From the NCBI RefSeq assembly GCF_014697075.1, contig NZ_JACJRE010000019.1:62001-126000 (forward strand): DNA of 64,000 nucleotides, in the 5' to 3' direction. Source of the stretch: Tolypothrix sp. FACHB-123 (lineage in GTDB: Bacteria > Cyanobacteriota > Cyanobacteriia > Cyanobacteriales > Nostocaceae). The notes under the pieces are model-generated. The model did no database searches. It saw only the letters and a list, made by a program, of their open reading frames with translations, and was not told the DNA's origin. Both the position numbers and the translations under genes were made by a program. Each line of letters opens with the position of its first letter. Within the stretch, counting starts at the first letter, position 1. Positions 1 through 9,001 of the stretch are shown here, one piece after another.

Positions 1-423
1 GTGACAAATTAATGTCTGCAACCATTGGTAAATCGTCCAAGTAAGTTTAGTTTTCCAGTTATCTCTGGCGTAGAGGGAACCTAACCCCGTCACAGTCCCG
101 ACAATTACGGGAACACCAGCGATTTTAGCGGCTAAACGACCCCAAATGTCGGGTTTTTTATCAAAAGCGTGGACTACCTGCGGTTTTAACTGCCAAAACA
201 GAGATACTAATTGGATGACACTGATAAAATCTGCGATCGGGTTCACCCGGCGATCGAGATGATAGAGGTTATATGCAAAACCAGCTTTGGAGAATTTCTC
301 TTGTAGCAATGGTTCAGAACCGATCGCACTCACCTGAAAGTCTGTTTTGAGCAAATCCATTAACTCTATTCGCGCATCTACATCGGGGCCGCCCAAAATA
401 GCGACTTTTGGTAATGAATTCAT
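1..423 (-). CDS. Glycosyltransferase family 4, N-terminal part (cut by window edge)
   Basis: The first 141 codons of a gene whose 3' end lies outside the window. The start is ATG at 421-423, only 5 bp after the galE stop, so the two genes are probably co-transcribed. The N-terminus (MNSLPKVAILGGPDVDARIE) is the opening beta-strand and loop of a GT-B fold. Further on, 'LKPQVVHAFDKKPDIWGRLA' and 'VPVIVGTVTGLGSLY' match the N-terminal Rossmann half of GT4 enzymes such as PglA/WbpX-like transferases that extend lipid-linked sugars. The catalytic C-terminal half with the E-x7-E motif is not visible, so donor and acceptor cannot be guessed. As the last visible gene of a polysaccharide locus it probably adds a sugar to the repeat unit at the cytoplasmic face of the membrane. 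Confidence 0.8.
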   Translation of the reverse strand, partial: MNSLPKVAILGGPDVDARIELMDLLKTDFQVSAIGSEPLLQEKFSKAGFAYNLYHLDRRVNPIADFISVIQLVSLFWQLKPQVVHAFDKKPDIWGRLAAKIAGVPVIVGTVTGLGSLYARDNWKTKLTWTIYQWLQTLICH

Positions 424-428
424 CTTGT

Positions 429-1430
429 TTACTCCTTGAAGCTTGATTTTGCGTGAGTTAGCTTCTTCTCCCACTCCAAAGCTGTTCCCACAATTGCATC
501 CAGGCGATCGTATTGCGGCTTCCATCCCAACAGTTTACGAATCTCCTCTGATGTCGCTACCACACAAGCTGGATCTCCCAAGCGTCTTGGTGCTTCAATT
601 ACCGGGAAATCCACTCCCGAAAATTCCTTCACCTTGGCTATGACTTGGCGCACGCTGTAACCATGTCCATAACCGCAATTCAACACCCGACTTTTACCCC
701 CCGTCTGTAAATACCGCAATGCATCGATGTGCGCCGTTGCTAAATCTTCCACATGGATATAATCGCGAATGCCTGTACCATCAACTGTGGGAAAATCAGT
801 ACCAAAGATACTCAACGAGGGACGTTTACCTAAAGCTGCTTCACAAGCCACTTTAATTAAATGTGTTGCATTGGGAGTAAATTGACCAATCCGCATTGCT
901 GGATCGGCACCAGCTACATTGAAATAGCGTAAAATTATATATTGTAATTCTGAAGCTAATCCATAATCTTGAATCATCCACTCACTCATTAATTTCGAGC
1001 GTCCATAGGGATTAATGGGGATGGTGGGAAATGATTCTGATACTGGACTTTCTTCCGGACTGCCATATACGGCGGCGGTACTAGAAAATACTAATTTTTT
1101 GACGCCAAAAGTTTGACAACAACGCAATAAATTTAAGGTATTACGAGTGTTATTTGCATAATAATCTAAGGGCTGGGCAACAGATTCAGGAACCACTGTA
1201 CTCGCAGCAAAATGTAAAACTGCTGCAAATTGATTTTGGGCAAAAGTGCGGTACAAACTCTCGATATCTGCTAAATCTCCGACTACCAATTTTCCCGACA
1301 GCACCGCAGTAGCAACACCTGTAGAGCAGTTATCATAAACTACTACGTCATACCCTGCTTCTCCTAGCTGGCGCACTACATGGGAACCGATATAACCCGC
1401 TCCCCCAGTGATGAGAATTTGATGTGTCAT
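429..1430 (-). CDS. galE: UDP-glucose 4-epimerase
   Basis: A 333-residue extended short-chain dehydrogenase/reductase, normal length for GalE. The NAD-binding glycine motif GGAGYIG is at residues 9-15. The catalytic Ser/Thr pair is in 'FSSTAAVYG' (S117/T118) and the Tyr-Lys pair in YGRSK (Y142, K146). 'NVAGAD' and 'GDPACVVA' further on are typical of this family. It interconverts UDP-glucose and UDP-galactose in the cytoplasm, supplying galactose for the glycosyltransferases around it. The next gene starts 5 bp downstream. Upstream is a 176-bp gap filled with short repeats, so galE could have its own promoter. Substrate preference (Glc/Gal versus GlcNAc/GalNAc) cannot be read safely from sequence. 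Confidence 0.93.
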   Translation of the reverse strand: MTHQILITGGAGYIGSHVVRQLGEAGYDVVVYDNCSTGVATAVLSGKLVVGDLADIESLYRTFAQNQFAAVLHFAASTVVPESVAQPLDYYANNTRNTLNLLRCCQTFGVKKLVFSSTAAVYGSPEESPVSESFPTIPINPYGRSKLMSEWMIQDYGLASELQYIILRYFNVAGADPAMRIGQFTPNATHLIKVACEAALGKRPSLSIFGTDFPTVDGTGIRDYIHVEDLATAHIDALRYLQTGGKSRVLNCGYGHGYSVRQVIAKVKEFSGVDFPVIEAPRRLGDPACVVATSEEIRKLLGWKPQYDRLDAIVGTALEWEKKLTHAKSSFKE

Positions 1431-1479
1431 AGATTTTCACCCCGATCAATTAAATGCAACCTAATAATCTAAATAGTCA

Positions 1480-1622
1480 AGTCATTTGTCATTTGTCATT
1501 GGTAAGAAGTTTTCTTAAGAGTCAACAGTCAACAGTCAGTAGGGGCGGGTTTATGGGAGATCTTCATGAATCAGTGAGGATATCTATGAACCCGCCCGTA
1601 CAACAGTCAACAGTCAACAAAA
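1480..1622. repeat. Heptamer-type short tandem repeats between galE and the P-loop gene
   Basis: Contains runs of GTCATTT/GTCATTG at about 1482-1502 and AGTCAAC units at about 1521-1539 and 1602-1620. These are two families of the short tandemly repeated repetitive sequences known in heterocystous cyanobacteria. The second run overlaps the 3' end of the next minus-strand gene: its TGA stop and last codons lie in the repeat. Confidence 0.8.
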
Positions 1623-2398
1623 TTTATATTCTCCTTATTCACTTTTATTCCTTGTTCTAGTAGTCCCTTCGCTACCAGTAGAGATGAATTATTTTGATTA
1701 TCTGTCGCTGTGTGGATGTTGCGCTCAGCATCTACTACTAATAAATTATTTTTAATAGTAGAAAATTTGATTAGCTCATCAAAGATAGATACAGCAAATT
1801 TAATAAACCGCTCTACTTGCGCATAGGAATTATTGGGAATGCGTTTATGTCCCCTGGTTAAAGTTCTCTCAATCAAAACCGCTTCTTGCTGCTGAAGATA
1901 AATCGCCACATCTGGCACAGGAATTAATTTAGCAAAGGTTGCTAAATCTTGGCTATTAGGTTCCACAGAAACATGGACAAAGAGGTAATGGGCTATATGT
2001 AATGTCCCTTCATCCAATAAAATAATTTCTTGTGGATAACTGAGATGCTGGATGATTTCATAAACCCCCAGGTTTCTCAGAAAATTCCTGGTAATCATGA
2101 TTTTTTGTACCAGGTTTATTGTACCAGGTAGATTACTAATAATCTTGCTAGCAAATAGATATAGTTTAAAGTTTCTGTAAAGTTTCAGCCAGCAAGCAAA
2201 TAATGCCAACAAATCTACAATAAACCTTTGCCAGAAATAGCTTTTAATCCCATTGAGGCGAAATTTTTGCAAGACAAAGTCATCACCTGTAACAGCTGCA
2301 ACGCCCTGTTGTTGGCAAACTTGGAGTAGATGCTTAATTAATGTAGATTTACCTGCACTTGTACAGCCAATTAATTCAATTTGCATGATGTTTGTCAA
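1607..2398 (-). CDS. P-loop NTPase/kinase-like protein of polysaccharide locus
   Basis: 263 residues from a TTG at 2396-2398 that overlaps the stop of the upstream glycosyltransferase. An ATG at 2384-2386 (MQIELIGCTSAGKST) is a good alternative start giving 259 residues. The Walker A motif GCTSAGKST is near the N-terminus and 'IILLDEGTLHIAH' looks like a Walker B or LID-proximal strand. The layout (single P-loop, then an arginine-containing segment 'QQQEAVLIERTLTRGHKR') resembles small kinases of the nucleotide/sulfate-kinase type. I do not recognise the substrate. Tight coupling to glycosyltransferase genes suggests it phosphorylates a small precursor or tailors the polymer. The C-terminus (...INFVDC) runs into a heptamer repeat that supplies the stop codon. 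Confidence 0.6.
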   Translation of the reverse strand: MTNIMQIELIGCTSAGKSTLIKHLLQVCQQQGVAAVTGDDFVLQKFRLNGIKSYFWQRFIVDLLALFACWLKLYRNFKLYLFASKIISNLPGTINLVQKIMITRNFLRNLGVYEIIQHLSYPQEIILLDEGTLHIAHYLFVHVSVEPNSQDLATFAKLIPVPDVAIYLQQQEAVLIERTLTRGHKRIPNNSYAQVERFIKFAVSIFDELIKFSTIKNNLLVVDAERNIHTATDNQNNSSLLVAKGLLEQGIKVNKENINFVDC

Positions 2399-3564
2399 TG
2401 GTCAATGGTGATGGGGAATTTCTGATTTTTTTTCTCTGTTTGATGAGCTTGCTGATAATGGTGGCGATAAACTGCTTCATATCCTTGATGCATGGCGGTT
2501 AAGCTGAATTTTTCTTCTACGAGTTGTCTACATTTTTGACCAATTTCTGCTCTTTGAGAGGCGGACATTTGACGAAACCGGGTTATTTCTTCAGCAAATC
2601 CAACTGCATCGTCAGGATGAATCAAAGGTACAAAATCGACGCCATCAGCAATTTCTCGGTGTGGTGGGATATCCGATAAAATTACGGGACAGCCACAACC
2701 CATTGCTTCTAAAACTGCTACGGGAAGTCCTTCCACCCAAGAGGTAGAGACAAATAAATCGGCGTTGGCTAAATGCTGATATACCGCTTCTCTGGCAATT
2801 AATCCGGTCATTTTGATGCGATTTTCTAACTGACGATTGATCATTTCGGCGATGAAGTTAGATTTCATGGCACCATCACCTATTAATAGTAGGTTAATAG
2901 TGCGATCGCTAATTTCTTGAAAAATTCTCAAAAGACATAGCGGATTTTTAACTTTGATTAATCTCCCAATAGATATAACCATAAAATCTTGGGTGACATC
3001 ATCATTTTTTAGAGTTTTTTCACGCTCTACTAAAACGCGATCGATTCTAGATAAATCCACACCATTCTGCACAATTTGTAACTTTTTACCGCCTAAATTT
3101 TTGAGAAATTTTGGCAAGCTTGTAAAAGAAGCATGACTACAAGGTATGACTTTTTTAAAAGTAGCAAATATGGGAATAATCAGCAGACGATTTCTGGGTT
3201 TTAAATTTGCGTAAGAAGTGTGAATTGTATAGACGGTTGCATCAATGAACTGCTGATATTTACCAAAAATAATCATCCCTAACAGCAATAATATGCCAGT
3301 AGGTACTGCATGGGCATGAATCGCATCATATTCTTGATAATCTAAAGCTGCTTTGAGAGCGCGAAAGAAACCAATCAAAGTATTATCGCCCTCAAAAGTA
3401 GCAATTTCTGAAGGAATTTTTTTCGCTGATTTATAGTAAGTACAAATAGCGATGTTGCGTTTATCCATCATCGGTAGACAATGGTCATTAAATTGACTAT
3501 TAGTATCAGTTACCGAAATAATGATATGCAATATATTCAGGGGTTTATTGTGCTGATTCATCAT
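2395..3564 (-). CDS. Glycosyltransferase family 4
   Basis: 389 residues, normal for GT4. The N-terminal half carries 'LNILHIIISVTDTNSQ' and 'DYQEYDAIHAHAVPTGIL' (acceptor-side Rossmann). The C-terminal half has 'MVISIGRLIKVKNPLCLLRIF' and 'LLLIGDGAMK', then the diagnostic E-x7-E segment 'EGLPVAVLEAMGCGCPVI', which places the nucleotide-sugar. It probably transfers a hexose to a lipid-linked oligosaccharide at the inner face of the cytoplasmic membrane. The upstream deacetylase gene is 13 bp away and the downstream P-loop gene overlaps it, so it sits in a tight operon. Its last codons (ITIDH-stop) fall in a CCATTGA-type repeat. The exact sugar is unknown. Confidence 0.88.
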   Translation of the reverse strand: MMNQHNKPLNILHIIISVTDTNSQFNDHCLPMMDKRNIAICTYYKSAKKIPSEIATFEGDNTLIGFFRALKAALDYQEYDAIHAHAVPTGILLLLGMIIFGKYQQFIDATVYTIHTSYANLKPRNRLLIIPIFATFKKVIPCSHASFTSLPKFLKNLGGKKLQIVQNGVDLSRIDRVLVEREKTLKNDDVTQDFMVISIGRLIKVKNPLCLLRIFQEISDRTINLLLIGDGAMKSNFIAEMINRQLENRIKMTGLIAREAVYQHLANADLFVSTSWVEGLPVAVLEAMGCGCPVILSDIPPHREIADGVDFVPLIHPDDAVGFAEEITRFRQMSASQRAEIGQKCRQLVEEKFSLTAMHQGYEAVYRHHYQQAHQTEKKNQKFPITIDH

Positions 3565-3577
3565 CTAAATTCCTTAC

Positions 3578-4378
3578 CTAAGCACCAAGTAGCCATTTAA
3601 AACGTTCGTAATTTTTTCTCATCAAAGGCGTGAGTTTCAGCCGAAAAACTGATGGTGTAGTTTGTTGATAAATACCAACTCGTCTGAGGGTGTAAGGATT
3701 TAAAGGAATTCCCGAACGCTTGGGTGTAACAACAGCACCGCGATAACCAGCTTGTTCAACTAGTTGAATTACTTCTGTATTCAGTTTTCCGCGCGGGTAG
3801 CAAAAAGATACAACTTCTCGTCCTAATTTCGCCTCTAAATCCTGACGAGAACGAGTGATTTCTTCGATACATTGCTCCCGCGATAGACTAGATAATTCCG
3901 GATGGGTACAGGTGTGAGAACCAAATTCAATCCCATAATCCAGCATTTCTTGTACTTGTTCCCAAGTCAGCAATTTATACAAACTTTGTTCATAATTGTT
4001 GGAAATTTTGGGAACATCCCAGTAAAATATCTGGTCTGTATTGATATAATCTGATACTAGAAAGATAGTGGCGACAAATCCATATCGCTTTAAAATTGGG
4101 AACGCCAAATGGTAATTGTCTGCATAACCATCATCAAAAGTAATAATGACAACTTTTTCCCCCTTTTTCACAGGCTGAAGCAGAAATTCTGCTAAAGTCA
4201 GAGAACGATAGCCTTGTTTTTTTAACCAGGCTAGTTGATTGTCAAAATCAATTGTGCTGACAGCTAAGGAATCTTTACGTTCTTGATTGACACTGTGATA
4301 AGCCAGAATTAACGGCCAATCATAGTCAATATTTTTGTTATTTCTCTTGTCTTGATGTAGCATCATTTGCTGATTCAT
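3578..4378 (-). CDS. Polysaccharide deacetylase (CE4/NodB family)
   Basis: 266 residues with the NodB homology motifs. Motif 1 is TFDDG at residues 80-84 (catalytic base and metal Asp, D82/D83). Motif 2 is SHTCTHP, with metal-binding H155 and H159. Motif 3 is 'FCYPRGKLN'. Members remove N- or O-acetyl groups from amino sugars in polysaccharides or lipid-linked sugars using a divalent metal. No signal peptide is seen (the N-terminus is polar: MNQQMMLHQDKRNNK), so action on a cytoplasmic, lipid-linked intermediate is more likely than on the finished polymer; that is inference. It lies 22 bp downstream of the polymerase/ligase gene and 13 bp upstream of a glycosyltransferase gene. Confidence 0.87.
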   Translation of the reverse strand: MNQQMMLHQDKRNNKNIDYDWPLILAYHSVNQERKDSLAVSTIDFDNQLAWLKKQGYRSLTLAEFLLQPVKKGEKVVIITFDDGYADNYHLAFPILKRYGFVATIFLVSDYINTDQIFYWDVPKISNNYEQSLYKLLTWEQVQEMLDYGIEFGSHTCTHPELSSLSREQCIEEITRSRQDLEAKLGREVVSFCYPRGKLNTEVIQLVEQAGYRGAVVTPKRSGIPLNPYTLRRVGIYQQTTPSVFRLKLTPLMRKNYERFKWLLGA

Positions 4379-4400
4379 AAAAAATCAAAAATCAAAAATT

Positions 4401-5612
4401 TCAAATTTGCTTGATTGAGTTTTCGTGATTTAATACATATCGCTTAAAGATACTCTTAGTCCGCGATAGATAATAATCTCTAAATAACGTACCACTGACA
4501 ACAGCTAAACTAAAAAATAGCCATGTTTGCTTGCGCCATTCCCAAGTTAAAGTAGAAGCACCTATCGTCCAAATTATTAGTAAAGTCAGCCAAAACATTG
4601 AGTGAACTTTTGGTTGGCGCAATGCTAAATAACAAACCAATAGGAAGATAGCTAAAAACAGCAATAAGCCAATTCCACCAACTTCTACCAAAACGGAAAT
4701 AAACGAATTATGGGCTACTTTACCTAGACTATTAGTTGTGCGAATTGCACCTAAACCTACCCCTAGAAATGGATGTTGTAAAAACGAAGCAAAACCTTCT
4801 CGCCAAATAATTAATCGACCATTGAGGTCACCTGATGTGATTTCACTACCAGTACTTTGTAACCGCAGAAACAGTGTCTCTGGTACAAAAAACTGTAAAC
4901 TAAATACGACTCCAGAAAATAAGATAATTAAAATAATCCTAGTAGATACTTTAAGACGTTTAAAAGAACTTAAAATCAGCAAAATGGTAGGTAAAGTACA
5001 AATTAAAGCTGTTCTAGTTCCAGTTAAAATAATCCCTATCAAAGCTGCTGGGATAAATATATAGTTAATCAGTTTCCACCAATGAGAATCTTGATTATTA
5101 GTTGTAGAAGCCAGATACCAAGCAATTGGTATACCTAATGCCATATTAAAGCCACTATCATCAGGCTGAAAACCTGTAACGGCGAAGCGTTGATAATTTC
5201 CTCCAGTATTATTAGTTAAAAAGTTAAATAAGGTGAATATAACGGCTACATATACGCCTAGCACATATGCTTGTAACCCATTTTTTAAGTTAGTAAATGT
5301 GGTATATGTGTCCCAAATTAGCAGAGTTAATCCTAATCTTTGAATGTAACTAAATAGAAAACTAAATGATTTAGTAGGCTCTACGCTCCAAAAAACAGAA
5401 GCTGCATTCCAGGCGATAAAAATTAAAAATAAAATGTGAAAAGCATGAAGTTGACGAAAACGACCGCTAGTCACAATCGCAATTAACCAGCAAGCGCCAG
5501 CAAATAATTCAACAAAGTTATTCAGTTTTCCTAAAACAGGAATATCAATGGCAAATTCCCAAGGAAGGAGAAAAATTACTAGCAAAGATAACCGATAAAT
5601 AAACCGTCTCAT
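4401..5612 (-). CDS. O-antigen polymerase/ligase-like membrane protein (Wzy/WaaL type)
   Basis: 403 residues, very hydrophobic, with about ten to twelve predicted membrane segments starting at 'LSLLVIFLLPWEFAI'. The central 'ILTGTRTALI' and the periplasmic-loop segment 'GKVAHNSFISVLVEVGGIGLLLF' are hallmarks of the Wzy_C/O-antigen ligase family. Such proteins join lipid-linked oligosaccharide repeats into a polymer, or transfer the polymer to an acceptor, on the outer face of the cytoplasmic membrane. Given the Wzx flippase two genes away, a Wzy role in a Wzx/Wzy-dependent pathway is likely, but polymerase and ligase cannot be told apart by eye. It starts 2 bp after the stop of the upstream glycosyltransferase, so the two are translationally close. 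Confidence 0.82.
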   Translation of the reverse strand: MRRFIYRLSLLVIFLLPWEFAIDIPVLGKLNNFVELFAGACWLIAIVTSGRFRQLHAFHILFLIFIAWNAASVFWSVEPTKSFSFLFSYIQRLGLTLLIWDTYTTFTNLKNGLQAYVLGVYVAVIFTLFNFLTNNTGGNYQRFAVTGFQPDDSGFNMALGIPIAWYLASTTNNQDSHWWKLINYIFIPAALIGIILTGTRTALICTLPTILLILSSFKRLKVSTRIILIILFSGVVFSLQFFVPETLFLRLQSTGSEITSGDLNGRLIIWREGFASFLQHPFLGVGLGAIRTTNSLGKVAHNSFISVLVEVGGIGLLLFLAIFLLVCYLALRQPKVHSMFWLTLLIIWTIGASTLTWEWRKQTWLFFSLAVVSGTLFRDYYLSRTKSIFKRYVLNHENSIKQI

Positions 5613-5614
5613 GA

Positions 5615-6736
5615 TTAGCTCGCAAACAGAATGTTGATATATTGATTGACAACTGTTTCTAATTCAAAAGGACGCCAACTTTCCACAGGTGCTGGTGGGA
5701 TTTTATCGACTAGAACCTTTTCTATAGCTTGAGCTATTGCATTGACATCGCCAATTGGTACTAGTTGACCGTATTGTCCATCTTTGAGAATTTCTCGCGC
5801 ACCACTGAGACAATCTGTTGCCACAATTGGAATACCACAATAAAGTGCTTCGATTAAAACTGTGGGTAAACCTTCCCATCGAGAGGAAAGGACAAAGACG
5901 GAGGCGCGAGTCATATATGCATAGGGATTTTTCACAAAGCCAGCGAGACTGACATCATTTTCTAAACCCAACTGTTTGATTAAGTCTTCTAGCGCGTTTC
6001 TATCTGGCCCTTCGCCCAAAATTAACAATCTGGCTGTTTGAGTTCGCCGTACTTGCGCAAAAGCTTGAATCAGGGTAGGAAAATCTTTCTGGATAGTAAG
6101 TCTACCCACAGCTATTATCACTGGCGGTTGTCCAGGCGCAAACCAAGGATGTTCTAAGGAAGCTTGGGCTTTTTGTTGCAATTCTGGCGTAACAACGGGA
6201 TTATAAATAATGTCAATTTTTTGGCTATTTAATCCTATCGCTTGGCTTAAGTCATCTGCTACTCCCTGAGCATTACCAATAATTAAATCTGCCCAAGGAT
6301 AGAAATTTTTCACAAACCAAGGAATTAATTGCTGGCGTTTTTGTGATGAATGTTTTGATGTTAGAGAAATGGTATTTTGTTCGTTGACTATGACTTTTTG
6401 GGGAATTTTGGCGAATTTTCTCGCCCAGAGGGCAACTATATTAGCATAGTCTAATACTGATAGTAAGGCATAAGGTTTTTCGCGGCGCAGATAACCGATG
6501 AGTTTTGGGAGACTGCTTAAGACTCGCGATGATTTGAGATTTACTAAGCGTACATTGGGGGGAATTTCATCTAAATAAGGCCCTTCTGGTCGCGCTAAGA
6601 CTAAATCTACGGGGTAATTTTTATCTGCAATTCCTTGGGCGAGTCTTAACATTGAGCGTTCAGCACCGCCTTCATTCATGGAAGGAACAAAAATAGCTAA
6701 TCTTTTTTCTGTGGTATTCATATTTGGGTTTGTCAT
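5615..6736 (-). CDS. Glycosyltransferase family 4
   Basis: 373 residues. 'IFVPSMNEGGAERSMLRLAQ' is the typical N-terminal GGAER loop of GT4 enzymes of the PglH/WaaG type. 'IIAVGRLTIQKDFPTLIQAF', 'LLILGEGPDRNALE' and the E-x7-E segment 'EGLPTVLIEALYCGIPIV' form the nucleotide-sugar half. It probably adds a sugar to the lipid-linked repeat unit. The start is uncertain: the first ATG (6734-6736) lies inside a GTCATTT-type repeat, and the second ATG at 6719-6721 (MNTTEKRLAIF) begins right at the conserved fold, so it may be the real one. The gene ends 2 bp before the polymerase gene. Confidence 0.87.
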   Translation of the reverse strand: MTNPNMNTTEKRLAIFVPSMNEGGAERSMLRLAQGIADKNYPVDLVLARPEGPYLDEIPPNVRLVNLKSSRVLSSLPKLIGYLRREKPYALLSVLDYANIVALWARKFAKIPQKVIVNEQNTISLTSKHSSQKRQQLIPWFVKNFYPWADLIIGNAQGVADDLSQAIGLNSQKIDIIYNPVVTPELQQKAQASLEHPWFAPGQPPVIIAVGRLTIQKDFPTLIQAFAQVRRTQTARLLILGEGPDRNALEDLIKQLGLENDVSLAGFVKNPYAYMTRASVFVLSSRWEGLPTVLIEALYCGIPIVATDCLSGAREILKDGQYGQLVPIGDVNAIAQAIEKVLVDKIPPAPVESWRPFELETVVNQYINILFAS

Positions 6737-6769
6737 TGGTCATTTGTCATTGGTCATTTGTCATTTAGT
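6729..6769. repeat. GTCATTT/GTCATTG short tandem repeats at a gene start
   Basis: About five near-perfect 7-bp units occupy most of the gap between the flippase and glycosyltransferase genes. On the minus strand they read as repeated ATGACAA/ATGACCA and so supply extra ATG codons next to the downstream start. Confidence 0.75.
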
Positions 6770-6795
6770 TTGGTGCATTTACTGATTTGCTTGAT

Positions 6796-8238
6796 TTATT
6801 TTTGAAATGCTAGTCTGGCTAATTCTAATATTTTAAATATTAAGGTGCGTGCTGTTAATAAAATCATCATGACATAGCTGAGGAAGCCAATAGAGATGTA
6901 AATAAATAGACGATAAGGTAATTCGATTTCTGTCGCTATGGTTTTAACTGCAAAAATGGCGATTAGCATGAATGCTGAACTAATCAATGGTGCAGCAAAT
7001 TGCAAAAGATAGGTTTTAAAATCAATTTTGATTAATTTATGTACTAACCACAAAGATGTGGGATATAGCAAGTAGCCAATGGCCACTAAAACACCAGCAA
7101 CAGCGACAATTCCTAGGCGAACAACTGCCAAGAAACCCAGGACATTACAGATGGTGTTAAGTAGCATAATTTTGAATAGCCAAGCAGGTTGACCAGTGGC
7201 TTTAATGACGCTGTTATTAAAGTAGGAAATTGAGAAGAGAATGCCAATTAATGACAATATTTGCATGATGGGGACGCTAGCAGACCACTTAGCCCCAAAT
7301 AATAAGGCTACTAGTTCGGGAGATAAAGCAGCGACGGCGAGGAAGATAGGAAAAGAAATTAAACTTGTATATTGGGTGACTTGATAAAATGCATTTCTGA
7401 TGCGGATTGGCTCATGTTGCATCCGCGAAAATGTTGGGAATGCTACTTGAGTTGTGACTCCTGTTAGGAGCATGAAAATTACTGAGATGATGCGGTAAGC
7501 AATGGTGTAATATCCTAAGGCAATTGGCCCTAGAAAATAACCGATTAAAAAGTCATCGAAGCGCCGATTAACAACTTCTAAAATTTTAATGCCGACGACA
7601 TTAAAACCAAAGCTGAATAGGTCGTGAAAATGTTTTTTAGAGAAGCGAAATCCTGGTACCCAATTACTAACTCGCCACAAAACTAAGGTAGCGACTAAAC
7701 TTTGCACGAGGGTTTGAGTCACTAAACTCCAAACACCAAAACCGGAAAACGCCATGCTGACACCAACTATTCCCCCGACAAATGCTGAGGCTAAGGAACG
7801 GATTGTGAGGCTTTTAAAGGCAATTTCGCGCCGGAGAATACCTTTTTGGGTACTACTTAGGGCATCAATTGGTAAACTCAATGCCAGCCACATGATTACT
7901 GGTACTAGCTGGGGTTCCTGAAATAATCCGGCTATTGGTTTAGCTATGGCGATCGCAATTCCTGCAAGTAAAATCCCAGATAGTACGCTAGTCCAGAAGG
8001 CGGTATCTAAATGTTCTGGCTCTAGATCCTTGCGTTGGACGATCGCATCACTAAAGCCTTGATCCATGAAAATCTCAATAAAGGCGGTGAATACTGTCGC
8101 CATAGCCACCAACCCAAATGCTTTTGGTTCTAATAACCGTGATAGAAGGAGGAAGGTGACAAACGAAATAACCTGCATCCCCCATTTTTGGGCGATTGAC
8201 CAGACAATTCCTTTGGTTGCTTTCTGTTCGAGAGTCAT
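6796..8238 (-). CDS. Wzx-type polysaccharide flippase (MOP superfamily)
   Basis: 480 residues with about 12-14 hydrophobic helices. The N-terminus 'MTLEQKATKGIVWSIAQKWG...LSRLLEPKAFGLVAMA' is the hallmark of the lipopolysaccharide biosynthesis branch of the MOP transporters (WzxC/MviN-like). 'DQGFSDAIVQRKDLEPEHLDTAFW' and 'FGFNVVGIKILEVVNRRFDDFLIGYFLGP' are also typical. It would move undecaprenyl-linked repeat units across the cytoplasmic membrane for polymerisation. The ATG of this gene overlaps the TGA of the upstream P-loop gene (ATGA), a sign of translational coupling. The presence of Wzx and Wzy-like proteins, and no ABC exporter, points to a Wzx/Wzy pathway. No Wza or Wzc gene is in the window. 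Confidence 0.88.
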   Translation of the reverse strand: MTLEQKATKGIVWSIAQKWGMQVISFVTFLLLSRLLEPKAFGLVAMATVFTAFIEIFMDQGFSDAIVQRKDLEPEHLDTAFWTSVLSGILLAGIAIAIAKPIAGLFQEPQLVPVIMWLALSLPIDALSSTQKGILRREIAFKSLTIRSLASAFVGGIVGVSMAFSGFGVWSLVTQTLVQSLVATLVLWRVSNWVPGFRFSKKHFHDLFSFGFNVVGIKILEVVNRRFDDFLIGYFLGPIALGYYTIAYRIISVIFMLLTGVTTQVAFPTFSRMQHEPIRIRNAFYQVTQYTSLISFPIFLAVAALSPELVALLFGAKWSASVPIMQILSLIGILFSISYFNNSVIKATGQPAWLFKIMLLNTICNVLGFLAVVRLGIVAVAGVLVAIGYLLYPTSLWLVHKLIKIDFKTYLLQFAAPLISSAFMLIAIFAVKTIATEIELPYRLFIYISIGFLSYVMMILLTARTLIFKILELARLAFQK

Positions 8239-8945
8239 CTGATTGTTGCAGGTAATTTTTCTAGTTTGGTGTCTAAGGAAATCAGCATTTCATCTACTAT
8301 TTGGGCTGGAGATTTTTGCTGGGTATCAAATTTTAAGATTGTGGTTGAGCTATTGTTAGCTATTTGGGTAATTATTTGTTGATAAGTTTGGCGATAACGT
8401 TCTAAAAATTGAAAGACTTCTGCTGGGGGTTTGTCTTTAACTTCGTGGTAGCGATCGCGCTTTTGAATTCGTTCTCTTAAGGTTGGATTTGGGGCATCGA
8501 GCCAGATAATAATATCTAAGGTATTTGTCCAATTATTCAGTAAGTTATTCCAGATTTTCTGAAATTTTTGGCTGTGGGTGATATCGGGGCCAAATTCTTG
8601 CAGTGCAGCTAGTCTAAAGATTGGGCCGTGGTCAAAAATTGTGGCGAAATGTTCGCTAGATTTTTGTTGGGCTAATCCTTGCAGCCATGCTTGTAAGTAG
8701 ATGAGGGAGCGCATTTCTCCATTGTTCAACCATCGGCTATGACGGTAATTTTTGAGAAAGGTTGGTAGTAGGGAAAGGGTGTTATTTATCCAAAAGGGAA
8801 TTTGGTTAATTTTGTTGATTTGTACCCCTAGTTGTATGTTTTGTTTTTGTTGGTATAGGGTTTGGATTAAGGTTGTTTTACCTACGCCTGCGACTCCGAC
8901 TATTTCTATTACCAGGGGTCTGGTTTTTTGAGTGAGATTGTTCAT
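8235..8945 (-). CDS. P-loop NTPase/kinase-like protein
   Basis: 236 residues. 'VIEIVGVAGVGKTTLIQTLYQQK' is a clear Walker A motif (GVAGVGKTT) near residue 17. 'ATIFDHGPIFRLAALQEFGPDI' and 'IIIWLDAPNPTLRERIQKRDRYHEVKD' resemble the DR-x and LID segments of deoxynucleoside/thymidylate-kinase-like proteins. The reaction is unknown. Its stop overlaps the flippase start (ATGA), so it belongs to the polysaccharide operon. It resembles, in length and layout, the P-loop protein at 1607-2398 and the C-terminal halves of the 485-residue proteins on either side of the NRPS. All four may act on related small molecules, which is inference. Confidence 0.6.
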   Translation of the reverse strand: MNNLTQKTRPLVIEIVGVAGVGKTTLIQTLYQQKQNIQLGVQINKINQIPFWINNTLSLLPTFLKNYRHSRWLNNGEMRSLIYLQAWLQGLAQQKSSEHFATIFDHGPIFRLAALQEFGPDITHSQKFQKIWNNLLNNWTNTLDIIIWLDAPNPTLRERIQKRDRYHEVKDKPPAEVFQFLERYRQTYQQIITQIANNSSTTILKFDTQQKSPAQIVDEMLISLDTKLEKLPATIR

Positions 8946-9001
8946 AATGGTTGTCTGGGAGTTAATTGGGGTGGGGTTTTTATGAACCGCAGAGACGCAG
9001 C

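Noticed and set aside
1454..1660. Plus-strand ORF between galE and the P-loop gene
   Set aside because: It is made of heptamer repeats and the antisense end of the P-loop gene; no protein-like text.
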